Shown here in pieces: positions 43,325 through 54,407 of a DNA stretch of 64,000 bases; within the stretch, counting starts at the first letter, position 1, and every line of letters begins with the position of its first letter. The position numbers were made by a program, and so were the translations under genes. The notes below the pieces were generated by a model, which was not told the origin of the DNA, searched no databases, and worked only from the letters and a program-made list of their open reading frames with translations. The stretch is from assembly GCA_027943335.1 (NCBI GenBank), contig BSBK01008836.1, positions 1,365,001 through 1,429,000 of the forward strand, in the 5' to 3' direction. The stretch comes from Chamaecyparis obtusa (Eukaryota > Streptophyta > Pinopsida > Cupressales > Cupressaceae).

Positions 43325-45114
43325 TTAGAACTTCTTTAACAAATTCTCATGGACTAGGTTATAAAGTCAAAGGAAAAGAAAATATGATAGCTTGATCATT
43401 CATCAAATTAGAGATGTCCAAGAAGATAGTGATTGAGAATCAAATGACCATGAATAGGATGATCTCTTAATCATATCTAATAAAATAAAATAGATGTAAT
43501 CAAGACATATAGTAACACACACCATGGGGGGAAAAGATAAAGATCTAGACCATTAGATTCCACTTCACATATCATTGAGAGTGATGACCTAGAGGAAAGT
43601 GAGATACCAAATGTAAGGGATGATTCTAAAGAGAGTACAAAGATAGACCTTGTTAGTACCATTATTAACCTTGAAATATTTTCCATTTATGCCATTATCA
43701 CTTTTGAAGTTGATCCAAATGACCCTTTACCACTTGTTCATCCTGATCTTATAGATTGGGACTTACCATAAATACCTGAATTAGATACCTTTCACAATGA
43801 TGATGTTATTATTGATCGTCTAGGAATCAGGGATCATTTACCCTTGGGGGATTATAAGGAAATGTTCCCTATTGAGCTCAATGACACGACTTATTTTGGA
43901 GAGACTATGAATCCTTTCAATTGCAAAAGTATAAAAATTAAAAATAGATTTAATTGTGAAAATTGTACTGCAACAATATTAGATCATGAATAATAAAAAA
44001 GAAGGATCCATCTGATGGTGAAAAACTCTTTGAGGTACAATGGGATGAAATTATTGGCAATATCCCCAACTATATGTATCATGAGCAATCTTCCATCTTG
44101 ATTGAGAGGAAACACAAAAAATTATTCACCTTGAAGATCTAATGTATTAAATGGTAAGCAAGATATAAAGGACAATATTTTCCAATTCATGAGACACATT
44201 GGAATACAAAACCACCTCAGAGTGTATGTGATTATCTCAACCAAAGAATAAGGGTGCTAAGATAAGATCTATGCTTCTAGGGTTTTTATTCCTTTATTGC
44301 TATCATTTGGAAATACAATTCTAATAATATATCTGATCTAATAAAAGAAAGTGGTATATAAGGGAAAAGGGGAAGGACAATTGCACCTGGAAATAAGATG
44401 GAAAAATATACTTTGAATTTGAATTTCCTAGGAAGCCAGAGTTTCAAAATGAGTTGTTCTTGCAGATCTGGCATGTAAAAACCTCAATTTTTCCCAATGG
44501 ATTTGTATCAGTGAGAAAGGTTCTCTTGAATTGATAGCTCAATCTAGGATCGTATTCAACTGCAAATCTAAATATTTTTTGGATTTTCCTTGGTCAGCTC
44601 CCTATTTTGGTTATTCCCACCTCCATAGATAGCCAATATGAAAAAGATAATGTTTAGTGCTCATGAATATAGAGTATGTCTAGATTTCTATGAGCTAATA
44701 TATAAAAAGAGATACCTAGATCTATCCTAAGTGTGATATAGTAAAACCCTAGTATATAAATGTAATCAATGTGTGGTTGAATGCATGCAAATAACCATAG
44801 ATATGAAATGAAAATATGTAAATATGAAGAAAAAATATATAGATCTGAGGATAACAAGAAATCATACCCAACCCACAAAGGATGAGTACAAGCCAATCAT
44901 CAATCAGTGATCTCCTAACCATAATCATGATCAATTAATATGTCCATGATGTTAAAAGATGTCTTGAATTCTTGGATTCTTGAGAATAAATGTAAATGCT
45001 TGATAGAAGTGGTTGCAACCTTCAATAGAAATTCCTCACTGTTGGGGATGTCTTAAAATTGGGACTTCTACCAAAGCCCATTAACAACATCCATTTTAAA
45101 TGGTTTTATGGCTA

Positions 45115-45470
45115 AGACAGTCAGATCCAATTATACATATCATATTGAGCTTGAAGAAAATTCAAAAAATAGTGAAAAAGTATTCCAAGAGAAAATTCAA
45201 AAATACTGAAAAAGTTTTCCTGGAGAAAGAAAAAACATTGTAAAAAAATCCTTAAAAAAGGGTATCCTAGTGAAAACCTAGCAAACAGGCACCTTGATAC
45301 TATCAAAAACATCATAAAAGGTAAAAAAAATTAAATTTAAACAATAAAAAATAAACCATAAATATATAAAAACTAATAAAAAATATAAAAACCCGTATGA
45401 ATTAATCAAAAATTTGCCAAACACATTTTTTATTCACGTAAAGACTTTGAAAAAATCACAAATTAACAAA
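45115..45470 (+). other. Element 3 non-coding 3' region
   Basis: A-rich repeats around AAAATTCAAAAA and GGAGAAAGAA are followed by GTGAAAACCTAGCAAACAGG at about 45,272, the phrase that follows pol in elements 1 and 2. No coding signal was seen. The DNA from about 44,280 to 45,040 upstream holds no recognisable RT, RNase H or integrase. Confidence 0.6.
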
Positions 45471-45560
45471 CTCACCAAGGGACCATACTCACGAGGCCAC
45501 TGGAATCTCCAGATGCACTCAAAATGATGCTTAGCAATAGGAATCAACATCTTCTAACAA
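45470..45560 (-). pseudogene. Antisense PMD exon-1 relic in element 3
   Basis: On the minus strand the piece reads MLIPIAKHHFECIWRFQWPR and then EYGPLV, followed by a GTGAG donor-like site. It lines up with the first exon of the PMD relic in element 1 (VVIPIHTHRFECGRLHNWPP then RYGAPV, GTAAG). Nothing further of the PMD gene is visible here. Confidence 0.65.
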
Positions 45561-45869
45561 GAAAGACTAGAGAAAGACAAGTAAATTACCAAAGTAAAAA
45601 GAGTAATAATGAGGGTAAAAAGGTACCTTTTACCTATTTAAATCCTATTTTTATCTCTTTTACCCTAATGGAATTTTTAAAGGGCCTTTATTAATCTTAT
45701 CTCATGGATGTTTTTATCCAACATATTTTCTAAACCACATTTTTTTAACTCGAGATCAATTAAATTTTTCACAATACTTTTTTCTTGAAAAATTAGAAAA
45801 ATTTACAAATCATCCAAATTATCTAATTTTTCCCTGACTCATCTCTAGAGGGGGCATGCATGAAATAAA

Positions 45870-46140
45870 TACATAAAAAATCAGAGTATCATATCAAAAT
45901 TTTATCATTATCAACACATAAAAAATTAGAGTATTATATCTAAATTTAATCATCATCAGCGCACACATCAAAAATCAGAGTATCGTATCAAAATTTTACC
46001 ATCATCAGCACATAAAAAATTAGAGAATCATATCAAAATTTTATCATTATTAAAACATCAAAGATAAGAGAATCATATCGAAATTGTATAATCATTGGGG
46101 CATCAGAATCGAAATTAGAGTTCCATATCGACATTTTGTC
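45870..46140 (+). repeat. 45-50 bp tandem array in the 3' UTR of element 3
   Basis: Six diverged copies start at 45,881, 45,926, 45,975, 46,020, 46,065 and 46,115 (core TCAGAGTATCATATCAAAAT, then a T run and ATCATTAT). Spacing alternates between 45 and 49-50 bases. It is unrelated in sequence to the array of element 2 but sits in the same region of the element. Confidence 0.85.
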
Positions 46141-46245
46141 ATAACAGGGACATCTATTACATCATTCAAATCCAACAGGGGCAATTTGACAATTTTTATT
46201 TGAATCAACATTCTCAAGTGCGCATTATTTCAAAGAGGGACAAAA

Positions 46246-47270
46246 TGTATACACATTTAATCAAGACATAAAATTCCATATTTTTAAATTAATAAATTTC
46301 CTCTACTATATAGTTTAATTTAATTATTTAACTATATAGTTCATCCCTCATAATTAATTTTGCATATCCCATTAATTAATTTAATTAAATCATCCCATCT
46401 CCTAATTAAATCCACATCATTTCACCCCATCCACCTCATCAAATGACACCTCACCCTTGGCTAAATTAATTAATTTATATTAATTATTTATTAGCTATTT
46501 TCTTTCAAACATGAACTCTTCTTTTAGAAAGGGTATTCCCTCATGGCTATAATCAAGGGATTTTCTTGGCCACCTCCTTTGGTCGAAGATGAGTCATATA
46601 GACACTTGTACAAAATTATTATGAAGGAAATATTTTTCCCTCATCACGCTCCATCTTTTCATTGTAGGAGGAATATTCCCCTATTTTCACTCTCACATTC
46701 CAACTATTTCCTCATATCTCTCAAACTCTCCAACCAAGTCAAGTCTAGTCACCTATTCTTGCACATATTTGTCCCAAACCTTGCAACACTTGTCGCTTAT
46801 TTGGTTTAACTGAGGGCCCCTCACATCTCATAAGGAAATCTATAAATACTAAGGATTTGGAGAAGGAAAGACACCACTTTACTTTTGCATATTGCTTTCA
46901 TATGCATTTCATAACTTGTTTCATGTTTTGGGGTTCCACTATCTTTGGATTCATCCATCTTTTGCATTATTATTGATAGGGAATCACTCTTTGCATTAAT
47001 GCATAGTGAAACCTATTGATAATCTTAGATCATTTCTCTTCATTACCATCAAGCATGCATCATGCTCAAATACTCTCATTGTAGCTCATTTAGTGTATTT
47101 TATGCATTATAGATCATCCCCCATTCTTTGAGTAGTCATCCATGTATTTTGATCAAATTGTGCTACTTGAGAGCCATTATAAAAGATCAAAAGTTGGGTC
47201 CTTGGAGATAGGGAACATAAGACACTCTCGTTTGAACTATCTTTGTTATTGCAATTTATTTAGAATAGTT
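46246..47270 (+). repeat. Candidate 3' LTR of element 3
   Basis: It starts TGTATACACATTT after a purine tract (AAAGAGGGACAAAA). A TATA-like CTATAAATACT lies about 595 bases in, comparable to the element 2 LTR. Length near 1 kb would agree with that LTR. The right border is a guess, since no target duplication or partner LTR was found. Confidence 0.4.
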
Positions 47271-47277
47271 CATTGAA

Positions 47278-48690
47278 TTAATGTCTTATGATGTGTTTAG
47301 TTTGATAAATTAGATTTACTAATTTGACTAACATACAAAAGTCTACCTTGAATTTATCATTAACCAAAAGATGATGCCCTTTTTGTAACCATGTTACTTT
47401 ATAGGGAGTGGGATGCATTACCTTCTTCAATCTTAGTTTCTCCACTATCTCTATTGAAACTAGATTGTCTGTGCTCTTGCTATCTATGATGAATTTATAA
47501 TATTTTCTTCCACTCTTATAGGTTAATCTAAACAAATTATGTCTTTGAGGTGGTTCTATCACCTCCTTGTTGAGTTTAAGTAACACCCTCTTCATCAAGA
47601 GTGATGTAACAACTTTAGATACATCCAAGATAGCTTTATCCTCTTCACCATGAGCAATATGTGCACTTCACTGACTTATGGTAGGATTCTCTAGAAATTC
47701 ATAAGATCTATGTCAAGACTTATTACATTTAAAATATTTTCCAGAATATCATCTACCTCTACCTCTTTAATAGCCCCGTCTTCCCCTAAAAAATTCATTA
47801 CCTTGGGAATACTATTCTTGGTGATGTAAGCTAGTAGATCCTTCATTTTGAGTTCTCCATTCTCCTCTACTACTTTGTGATCCTCTTCCTCTAAAACTTT
47901 GACTTTTCCCTCTTGAGATTTATGTTTATTTCTTGGATGATTTCACTTCTACTTTAAGAGAATATTGGTATGCTTCCTCCACTGTTCTAGGGAAAAAATG
48001 TTAATTTCATCCTGAATATTATATCTTAGTCCATTGAGCTATGTAGCCACTTTTTTAGGATCATATTTAATGTGTCTAGCTCGAATTATCAACCTATAAA
48101 ATTCTTCAGTATAATCTTTGACTGATAATTCTTTTTGTCTAATATTTTGCAACTCCTTTAAAAGATTAAGTCGGTAATCTTTAGGCAAGAATTTACCTTT
48201 TAACTTGGCTATCATTCTATTCCAACTTGTAATCTTGGACTTGACTTTTTGTCTCCTTTCTTTTTGTTTTCCATCCCACCAGAGGAATGCATGACTCTTT
48301 AGTCTAGTTATTGTAAACTTTACCTTCTTGTCATCAACAAAGGCAACTCTAAATTTGGTTTGGAACCCTCTATTAGAATCACTCTCAAAATTCTTGTTTC
48401 AAATCCTTCTTCCTCAAACTCTTATGTTTCTTCTCAAGGCTCTTCTTCAGCATCATGGACATCTCCTATGTTAGCATCCCTTCTTTGTGCAAGTTCCATC
48501 GCCTATAATCATGCTTGAATCCATCTCATTTATTCTAATATCTCTCAATTTATATCTTGTCTTACTCGACCTTGTCCTCTTACGTAGACTCTAACTGCCA
48601 TCTCTTGGCAAAGAAGATCTTCACCCGTACTAATAGGGACTGCTTTGTTTTAGATACAAATAATGGTATAGGACTGAAATATAGCCTCCT
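47278..48690 (-). pseudogene. Chromovirus-like gag and protease fragment
   Basis: Minus strand. The gag core lies at about 48,240-47,960 (WNRMIAKLKGKFLPKDYRLN, LLKELQNIRQKELSVKDYTE, then FYRLIIRARH). A broken zinc knuckle is near 47,750 (FKCNKS, stop, HRSYE). A protease follows with YYKFIIDSKSTDNLVSIEIV and VMHPTPYKVTWLQKG (47,530-47,380). The IDS-type active site and the PxPYKVxWLQKG phrase mark Ty3/gypsy chromovirus-type elements, a different lineage from the Tat-like copies. RT and later domains are absent, so it is a truncated fragment. The protease part is 116 codons open. Confidence 0.8.
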
Positions 48691-51274
48691 CATAAAATAC
48701 TGATCCCTAAAAATTATAAATTAAACAAACAATATCTCCCCTCTTTTACACAGAATACATATAACATATCTTGTTACAAGTTTTGGTAGCTCGTAAAGAA
48801 CGTACCAATTTCATGGCTCCCGATACAATAATTACATTTGATTTTAAGACTAAAAGACTTATTATGATCTATCCTTTAACAACTCCAATAAAATTTAAAT
48901 ATTTCAATAGAAAACATTATGTTAAACCCGTAACCAAGCTCAGAAAATCAATGAAAAGAAGAAACTGCAATAAGTACTGCACAAAACTTCACATCATTCC
49001 TTCTATGAACAACTTCAGAAAAAGTGACCTCATAGAACGAGACCTTACCGATGTCCATCGAGCAATATCAAAGATTCGTCAGTGCAAAGGAGGATCTTTA
49101 TAGTAAACATGCTGACAATCTCATCTCTCGTTGAAATGATAACTATTATTGGCTTAAGGATGATTCTAGATCAAATGGAATTTCAGATCAACCCACGTAT
49201 CTAATGTAAACCATCAAGCATGATAGCTCACTGTTAGTCTTCTTATGGAATCAATTCTTTTAAAAGAGATGTCTCAAAAAGGGCTTGGGCTATGTTCCTT
49301 CTTTCAACTAATGATAAAGTTCTTGAATAATCACATCTTTTGTAGGTTGGTAATATGGGTCAAAATAAAATAGAAATTAGAACACCTCTTTTTATGTATG
49401 TCTATTTATCTATCTATTTATCTAGAGACACACACATACATATATATAGATACTTACATATACAAAAAGACACACACCGTATAGAAAAATAGTTCAATGT
49501 TTGAATATTTAAAGATAAATATTTTATTAATTTATAATTGTTAAGAAAATTTAATTATAAAATATAACTTATCCAACTTTTAAATATCTCTAAGTTGAAT
49601 GACAATAAATGAATTTATTATTTAATAATTTTAAAAATTTATACAATTGAAAAAACTATTTTAATAAAAAATTTAAAGTATTTAATCATCAAATATAATT
49701 TTTCTAACTTTTTCATAAGTTTAAGTTAGATGATAATGAATTATATTTTATAAATATATTTTTTTTCAAACTTATTTGATTGACAAAGAATAACCAATAT
49801 TTTTATTTATATGTAGTTAAAATCTACAAAATATTATTTTCCAATTTAAATAAGATTCAAAATACTTAAAATGTATATAACGGAATAATATCACATTGTA
49901 CAGAAAGTGTGAGTGTAAAATTTGTGATTGACTTTTTTTGTTATAATTAGATATTGTTAGGATAATTGAATAGTATAAAAAATATTATTTTCTATTATAA
50001 GAAGAGATAAATCTTCTTAGGTATGCTATTTGAATGATTGACTTAAAAAAGATTAAAAAATATATAAAATTGAATGTTTTTGGTAGGAAATTTATAATGA
50101 ATGTTATAATAATTGTTTTCAAATATCATAATATAAAGTAAATTTTGACATAAAGTAACAACAACAACATTTGTGCCATGTTACATTTTAAAGCTTGATA
50201 TCTTTCTAATTTTTTTCTTCATTTTACTCTTTTCCTATTTATTTAAATTATACTTTTCAAAAATATATATAGTTATTTTAACGATTAAAGCCTTTTATAT
50301 TTTAAAAGTATTTATGTTTTACAATTGAAAAATAAAAAAATCATAAATAAAATTATAGATATGATTAAAATTTTTAATTTTAGGAAACTAGGTCTTAATA
50401 ACTTTTCTATAATGGTTAATTTTAGGGTTTAACATCTTTTTCAATGTATTTTATTATTTTATATTTTTCTATTTATTTAAATTATACATTACAATTTTGA
50501 GTTTTTTCAAATAAATAAATAAACTTTCAATTATTTTTTATGACTTGACTTTTACATTATACTATTCAAAATATATTTCACTAATTGTATAATCATTGCA
50601 CCTTTATTGGTGCAAGTGCTACTTTAAATGTTTGTAGACAAAGTCTTTCTTGTAAAACCATTGTGTATGAGATGATATTGATATAGAAATTTGTACAATA
50701 TTTGTAGAGATGTATACTTTTAGAAAATGGTTGTTTTTAACTACAAAAGGTACAAGAGCAATGTTTCTTTACTTGGATTATATCAAGAATATGTTCTAGA
50801 AAATTGCTATGGATTTGGGTAGTTTTGAAGCTAATAAAAGGTACAAAGAAGACATAGTAAATAGAGGAAGATCGAGAGTATTGAAGATTGTTAATATGAC
50901 TAAGATATTGAATACACTAGGGAGAACATGAATAAAGAGTGCCTATAGAAAAGATAAGTGATGATATGAAGAAGAATTGTAAAGATAATAATTAGAAATG
51001 GATCAAATTAATATTTATAAATTATTAAAATGTTATATTAATTAATCATATTAATACATAATATAAATATAATTTATAATCTAGTTAGTAATTCCAAAGT
51101 GTGATAGATAAATTGTGGCCCCTTTTGAAATTTTATTGTTGAATACTCATATTAGAGATGAAATCCCTTATTTTTAACCTCACCAACCCATATTTCTATC
51201 AAAATTGTTTTTTTTTTTCAAAAAGTAATTAATAACTTATTTATTTATTAAAATTTGTGAATATTTTTTACAGT
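48691..51274. other. AT-rich DNA, no gene recognised
   Basis: One basic 110-codon frame (48,771-49,103, +) has no recognised domain, and I do not call it a gene. Simple-sequence (CA/TA)-rich DNA lies at about 49,422-49,480. The rest is A/T runs without a repeat border. Confidence 0.5.
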
Positions 51275-51745
51275 TTTAAAGTATTTAAATAAATTAATCA
51301 TTTTAATAATTGGTTTAAAATTATATTTATCAACTAGAAGTAAATAACATGCATATTCTTTGTCATTCTAAATTTTGACTCTGAAATAATGAATAATATA
51401 TTTTCTTTTAAGTTTTCTCATAATTATATTTCTACACATTTTGCATATGTTGAAGAAAAACCATCTTTATAAATTTATTTTAATACTATTGGTCTTATAT
51501 AATTAGAGTATGATTTTGTCATTTGTAGGCTCCCATAAATTAAGGATTGAAATATCAATCATTACATCTTAAGAAAGGATAACGCAAGGGAAAATAATGA
51601 GAACTATTTTAATTTTAACTATTCAATAATTTTTGTAGTAAGTGGAATATCTTTATATTTATTTAAAAAATCAAGGAGATTTCTAGAAAGTTTCTTTCAA
51701 TATAGAGATTATAAGTATATGAAATTATTTATATTAGAAAAACAT

Positions 51746-53048
51746 GAGGGTTTGATTTTACATAAAAATCATGTTATGGATTTGCATATAGAGAAACCCT
51801 CCTCCTAATATATGTGCTGAGTCTAAGAAGAATGTTAGGGTTCATAATGGGGATACTTCCTCTAATTGGGAGGAAGTCAATTCTAACAATGATGAGGCTT
51901 TTAATTTGTATAAAAGGAAACACTCCTCTTCTACTTCCTCTACTCATAAGAAAGTTATTATCTCTGATGATGATGGCTTTGATTGCACCTCGCCTGATGC
52001 AATTGTTCCCAATTCTCTAGACCCTAGTGTTGATGTAAAAAGGTAAGGGAAAGTTAGGTTGTATGCTTCAGGTAAAAATAAATAAAAAAAGAAACCCTCT
52101 AGGTCCCTCTCAATTAGGGATAGGAGAAAGTCATCTTATTTAAAAAAATAAATCTATTTTGAAGCCTCATACTAAGTTGGACCCCATTTCCCATATTTCT
52201 TCTCCTCAAGGAATGCTAGCTATGGATATGGCAATTCATGTAGAAATCCCTATTAAAAAGGGGAAGGATACTATGCTTGAGAGGGTTTCATCGGTTTCAG
52301 AAAATGCTAGTATACATAAATATGTCAAAAATATGATAGAAATTTAGAGTTTTGTATTTTCATGGATAGTTGCTAAAATCAATACATTAAAGGAAAAATC
52401 TACTCCTTCAAACTAGCGGCTTGATAACATAATAGAAAGTACCCAAGTCTTAGCCAATGGTATAAGTGATCTAAACCAAGATCATGAACAATGTATTAAA
52501 AAGCTTCAGGATACTTTGATGGTGATTCGGGATAAATTGAGAGTTGTAATTGCTATTAGTAAAAAAGCCATGGATAAAACCATCAAGGGTTTGAAGAAAT
52601 TGAATAAACAAGAAAAGGATTTACAGTAATGTCTAAGGGTAACTCTGCCTCACCATCTGTTAGCGTTAAGTTGGCCAAGAAAGTTCACCTCATGGATATA
52701 GGGACAATTAAGAAGAATAAAGATCTTGTCGATGATTTAGATGATGCCAAAGAGAAGACAAAGAAGGCTTTTATGCCTAAACATGCAACTAGACTGAGGA
52801 AAAAAGATAAGGGGATCACCCATATTGATAGAATTGTTAAGAAGGTCTGAAGCATCAATGCTAAAACTATTTTTAAAAAAATAGTTAGGTATTAAAGAGT
52901 CTATAACTTATTTTGGGGTCTGGTTCCCCTATTTTTGATCTTCTAGTTTATGTCTATTTAGCTAATGGTTAATGTCTGTTACGTTTAGCTATTGTATTTT
53001 TGTAAAGACTTGGGTTCTCGTCCTTATAAAAAAAGTTTTGCTTTAATA
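51746..53048 (+). mobile_element. 1.3 kb retro-insertion with target duplication (LINE-like or processed)
   Basis: Flanked by AAAAACAT at 51,738-51,745 and 53,049-53,056. The paralogous site at 59,512-59,525 lacks the insert and has a single copy. The right end (CTTATAAAAAAAG, TTTTGCTTTAATAAAAAA) is an A-rich 3' tail like those of plant L1-type LINEs or retroposed transcripts. The inside is a broken sense reading frame (about 51,814-52,850). It is Ser/Lys-rich at first (KRKHSSSTSSTHKKVIISDD), then helical (STQVLANGISDLNQDHEQC), then ends in KRKDK-like basic sequence. About 200 bases of 3' UTR follow. No endonuclease or RT is present. Confidence 0.75.
51814..52850 (+). pseudogene. Broken reading frame inside the 1.3 kb insertion
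   Basis: Three frames alternate. They include 51,814-52,020 with its frame-shifted neighbour, 52,159-52,347 (ISHISSPQGMLAMDMAIHVE) and 52,629-52,850 (VKLAKKVHLMDIGTIKKNKD). The product would be hydrophilic with coiled-coil-like helices. I do not recognise a domain. It could be an ORF1-type protein of a LINE or a processed copy of a host gene. Confidence 0.35.
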
Positions 53049-53695
53049 AAAAACATTGTCACTTAAGTTTAAGGAAAAACAAAAATAATTTTACATTTAA
53101 ATTCTTTGAATTACTTTTTTAATATATTAAATAAAGTTGAAATGAAATACTTAAAACTATTTTAATTATTCTAATGATACATATATAAAACTTTCATACA
53201 AGACAAAAATAACCATTACACATTTCATTCACAACTAAATTGAACTTAAAATTTTTATACTACCTTGAATTAATTAAACTATGTACCTTTTTATTATGAA
53301 TTTTAAAATCTAAAAATTATTCGGAAGCTACTTGTCTCAAAAGAAACAAAATGCTCAAACTAAAGACAAACTAATTTAGCTAGATTTTATTATATTAATT
53401 TTTCAGTGTTATATAGTATAAACAAATAAGTTAATGCAATTGGACAGCTTAATTGTGCAAATGATTTGTATGCATATTTTATTTTATCTTATATGATGGG
53501 TACTACTTCTGATGACTAGATGGAAGCTTTCAATATTTTTATGACTCTTAGGAAGGTTAGTGAGTTGGGTTGGAGGAAGGTTGGAAGATTGGTGAACTAT
53601 GTTGGAGGAAGGTTAAGTGTGAATGTGAGTCTCAGTAGTTTTTTTTAATATTGTGGATTCTCAACTATATTTTTTGATAATTGACACTTTAGTGG

Positions 53696-54407
53696 ATTAA
53701 AGTCTTTATTTCTCTTCAAATTCAGATGCTATATAGTTTGCTCATAAACCTAAGCATTGGAATGTTATTGTGTGTTTTCTTGTTATATAAATAAATAAGA
53801 AAAATTATTAATAAAACATTTCTAAGCTAGACTAATTATCTTTTGAGAAATCCTCTAAACTTTTCTAATTTATTTATGACCAAAATACGTAATTATAATT
53901 ATAATTAGATAATTATGATGAGATGAATAAATCATTTTTAATTTCTCTTCTAATTACTTTAAAACTATGTTTTACCATTTAAATTGTTTCTAAAAGAACA
54001 TGTAATATATTAATATTTCTTTAATATATATTTTTGGCACTTCTCTTTAATTAAAAGGAATTAAATGTTAAAACTTTGTGCTTGGGAGATAACGAAAACG
54101 ACAAACAGCAAGTGGGAGTTGATTGCGAACGAGAAATTGACGTCGAGAAATATGATATCGAAAGGGAGGACATAACTAAGCAATTTTGGATTGAGTTGAC
54201 GGAGTCCTCCACTACTCGTCCATTTTCCAAAGCTCATCCCGCACAGACACACTACAGTTCATTCGATTAGTTCAAGAAACTTTTATTTTCAACCTCCTAT
54301 AATTGAGGTTTCATGTCATTTCTCTCAATGTGAGGACACAAGAGAGAGGGTACATAACTTAGAAGATGATTTACATCAATAATAGAAGAAAATGAGTTTT
54401 TGCCCAC
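53696..54407 (+). promoter_or_regulatory. LecRK upstream region
   Basis: This is unique DNA between the duplicated block and the LecRK start codon. A TATA-like CCTATAATTG lies at about 54,294. Pyrimidine-rich sequence follows (TTCTCTC at about 54,320). No defined element can be supported. The short frames at 54,076-54,270 are not gene-like. Confidence 0.35.

Larger units (their letters stand above)
41437..47270 (+). mobile_element. Ty3/gypsy element 3, Tat-like, strongly deleted
   Basis: The remains, in order: C-terminal gag, pre-protease helix, protease, G-patch-like block, acidic spacer, end of integrase (HFKWFYG then stop at about 45,110), 3' UTR, antisense PMD exon relic, AT-rich tandem array, and a candidate 3' LTR. 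RT, both RNase H domains and most of integrase are missing, and frames shift often. It is the most decayed of the three Tat-like copies. Residues such as WWNGSNYCEYHRKKGH and [16 protein letters not shown] blocks identify the family. Confidence 0.75.
51275..53695. repeat. Upstream copy of a local segmental duplication
   Basis: The parts 51,275-51,745 and 53,049-53,695 match 59,038-60,096 in the same order and orientation. An example is the phrase GGTTGGAGGAAGGTTGG near 53,570 and 59,965. Both copies are diverged and contain small indels. A 1.3 kb insertion splits this copy. The duplicated DNA lies just upstream of the LecRK gene. Confidence 0.85.

Noticed and set aside
44654..44934. Hydrophobic, Tyr/Phe-rich frames on the minus strand
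   Set aside because: Two overlapping frames of the same AT-rich DNA inside element 3. The repetitive hydrophobic composition reflects base content, not a membrane protein.
48771..49103. 110-codon basic reading frame on the + strand
   Set aside because: No recognisable domain, no homologous copy in the window, and AT-biased codon content. There is not enough support to call a gene.
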